In this document: one piece after another, positions 5,331 to 5,900 of the stretch
How positions within the stretch are numbered: the first letter of the stretch is position 1
How the letters are laid out: each line of letters starts with the position of its first letter
DNA from: Bacteroidota bacterium
GTDB lineage: Bacteria > Bacteroidota > Ignavibacteria > Kapaibacteriales > UBA2268
Length of the DNA: 5,900 nucleotides
Assembly: GCA_027371665.1 (NCBI GenBank)
Contig: DAHXMP010000087.1
Coordinates: 1-5,900 of the forward strand
Direction of reading: 5' to 3'
Made by a program: the position numbers and the translations under genes
The notes under the pieces: generated by a model
Seen by the model: only the letters and a program-made list of their open reading frames with translations
The model's database searches: none
Told to the model about the DNA's origin: nothing

Positions 5331-5882
5331 CTATGAATTTCTTTTTAACCAATCTATAATAATTCTCTTAACTAATTCAGCAGGTTTAATTCTTAATGAT
5401 TTTGAAAAATTCAAAATAGATTTATATAAATCATCTTCAAAATCCATCATAAAAATGTGTAATCCTTTAGGTTTTAAATCCAAAATTGTCTTTTTTGCTT
5501 CTGTTACAGAAGTATTTGAATTTTTAATAAGTCGTTTAATGTCTCTTACATCCTTTGATGAAGAATCTAATATAGCTTGAGCTGCTATTATTTGTTTTCT
5601 TGAATTTTTTAAAGAAAGTAATTCTTTTGCTATATCAACACTATCAAGTTTTCTTTTAGAAAATAATTCTTGGATTTCCTTTGGTAATTTTAAAATAGAT
5701 AAAAATTGTCTAACCATCTCTTTCGAAAGACCAATTTTGATGGAAACTGATTTTATTGAACCGTATAGATTAACTAAATAATTAAAACTTTTTGCAATTG
5801 TTATAAGATCATTATCCCTCTTTTTTCTCCTAACATTAGAAAATATTATAGCTAATGAAGTATTTTCATCTAAATTTTTCAT
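5331..5882 (-). CDS. ParB-like helix-turn-helix DNA-binding protein lacking the nuclease domain
   Basis: Protein of 183 aa. Residues 4-110 follow the central part of ParB/Spo0J/KorB: DENTSLAIIFSNVRR (5-19, the 'ENlqR' region), IAKSFNYLV (29-37), a helix-turn-helix at about 43-66 (VSIKIGLSKEMVRQFLSILKLP), then EIQELFSKRKLDSVDIAKELLSL (69-91). The ParB N-terminal nuclease/CTPase domain is missing: the protein begins just where that domain would end. The C-terminus, LHIFMMDFEDDLYKSILNF and KPAELVKRIIIDWLKRN (141-182), has the strand-helix-helix outline of a ribbon-helix-helix dimeriser. It likely binds DNA, either as specificity or regulatory subunit of the operon. The ATG at 5882 is preceded by an in-frame TAA directly adjacent and by AGAGG, so the start is well supported. 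Being at the window edge, its upstream partner is unseen. It is AT-rich like the two genes after it. Confidence 0.7.
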   Translation of the reverse strand: MKNLDENTSLAIIFSNVRRKKRDNDLITIAKSFNYLVNLYGSIKSVSIKIGLSKEMVRQFLSILKLPKEIQELFSKRKLDSVDIAKELLSLKNSRKQIIAAQAILDSSSKDVRDIKRLIKNSNTSVTEAKKTILDLKPKGLHIFMMDFEDDLYKSILNFSKSLRIKPAELVKRIIIDWLKRNS

Positions 5883-5891
5883 TTAAGAAAA

Positions 5892-5896
5892 CCTCT
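5892..5896 (-). promoter_or_regulatory. Ribosome binding site of the ParB-like gene
   Basis: AGAGG on the minus strand, 9 nt before the ATG at 5882. Together with the TAA directly before the ATG, it fixes the start. That TAA may also be the stop of an upstream gene lying beyond the window. Confidence 0.5.
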
Positions 5897-5900
5897 TTTT

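Overview
The window suggests a low-GC bacterium of the Bacteroidota/Chlorobi/Ignavibacteria (FCB) group. The Fmt protein has the AFRxLP and INGEKTTG...DEKVDTG forms usual for Fmt in that group, several starts lack a Shine-Dalgarno sequence, and a Bacteroidota-type promoter (TTG-N18-TAnnTTT) is visible at the left edge. The lineage is an inference from protein style; there is no rRNA or tRNA to confirm it.

Layout, left to right. (1) 20-614, plus strand: a complete toxin-antitoxin pair, a DUF433 antitoxin followed with a 17-nt overlap by a DUF5615 PIN-like toxin. A candidate promoter in front of it has an inverted repeat between its two boxes. (2) 615-842: non-coding. (3) 843-1550, minus strand: a two-gene unit, a small coiled-coil protein followed 12 nt later by a membrane-anchored bacterial PH-domain protein. 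(4) 1551-1812: non-coding, with several inverted repeats and a 9-bp direct repeat, probably repeat debris and the end of the next operon. (5) 1813-3214, minus strand: the housekeeping pair dut (dUTPase) then fmt (Met-tRNA formyltransferase), 10 nt apart. (6) 3215-3362: a G/C-run repeat and small hairpins, at a sharp change in composition. (7) 3363-5882, minus strand: a markedly AT-rich three-gene operon (about 17-28% GC in sampled lines, against about 32-48% in the dut/fmt area), probably horizontally acquired.

The AT-rich operon is the most interesting part. In transcription order it encodes a DNA-binding protein that resembles the helix-turn-helix half of ParB without the ParB nuclease domain and ends in a ribbon-helix-helix-like segment; a PD-(D/E)XK nuclease candidate resembling AlwI-type restriction enzymes; and a PP-loop PAPS-reductase-family enzyme with an N-terminal zinc-finger-like segment and cysteines placed as in [4Fe-4S] APS reductases. 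The genes are tightly packed (23-nt gap, then 8-nt overlap). The set looks like a sulfur-dependent nucleic-acid modification or restriction system, related in logic to Dnd/Ssp phosphorothioation or IbrA/IbrB (PAPS reductase plus ParB), but it matches no architecture I can name. The operon may continue beyond position 5900.
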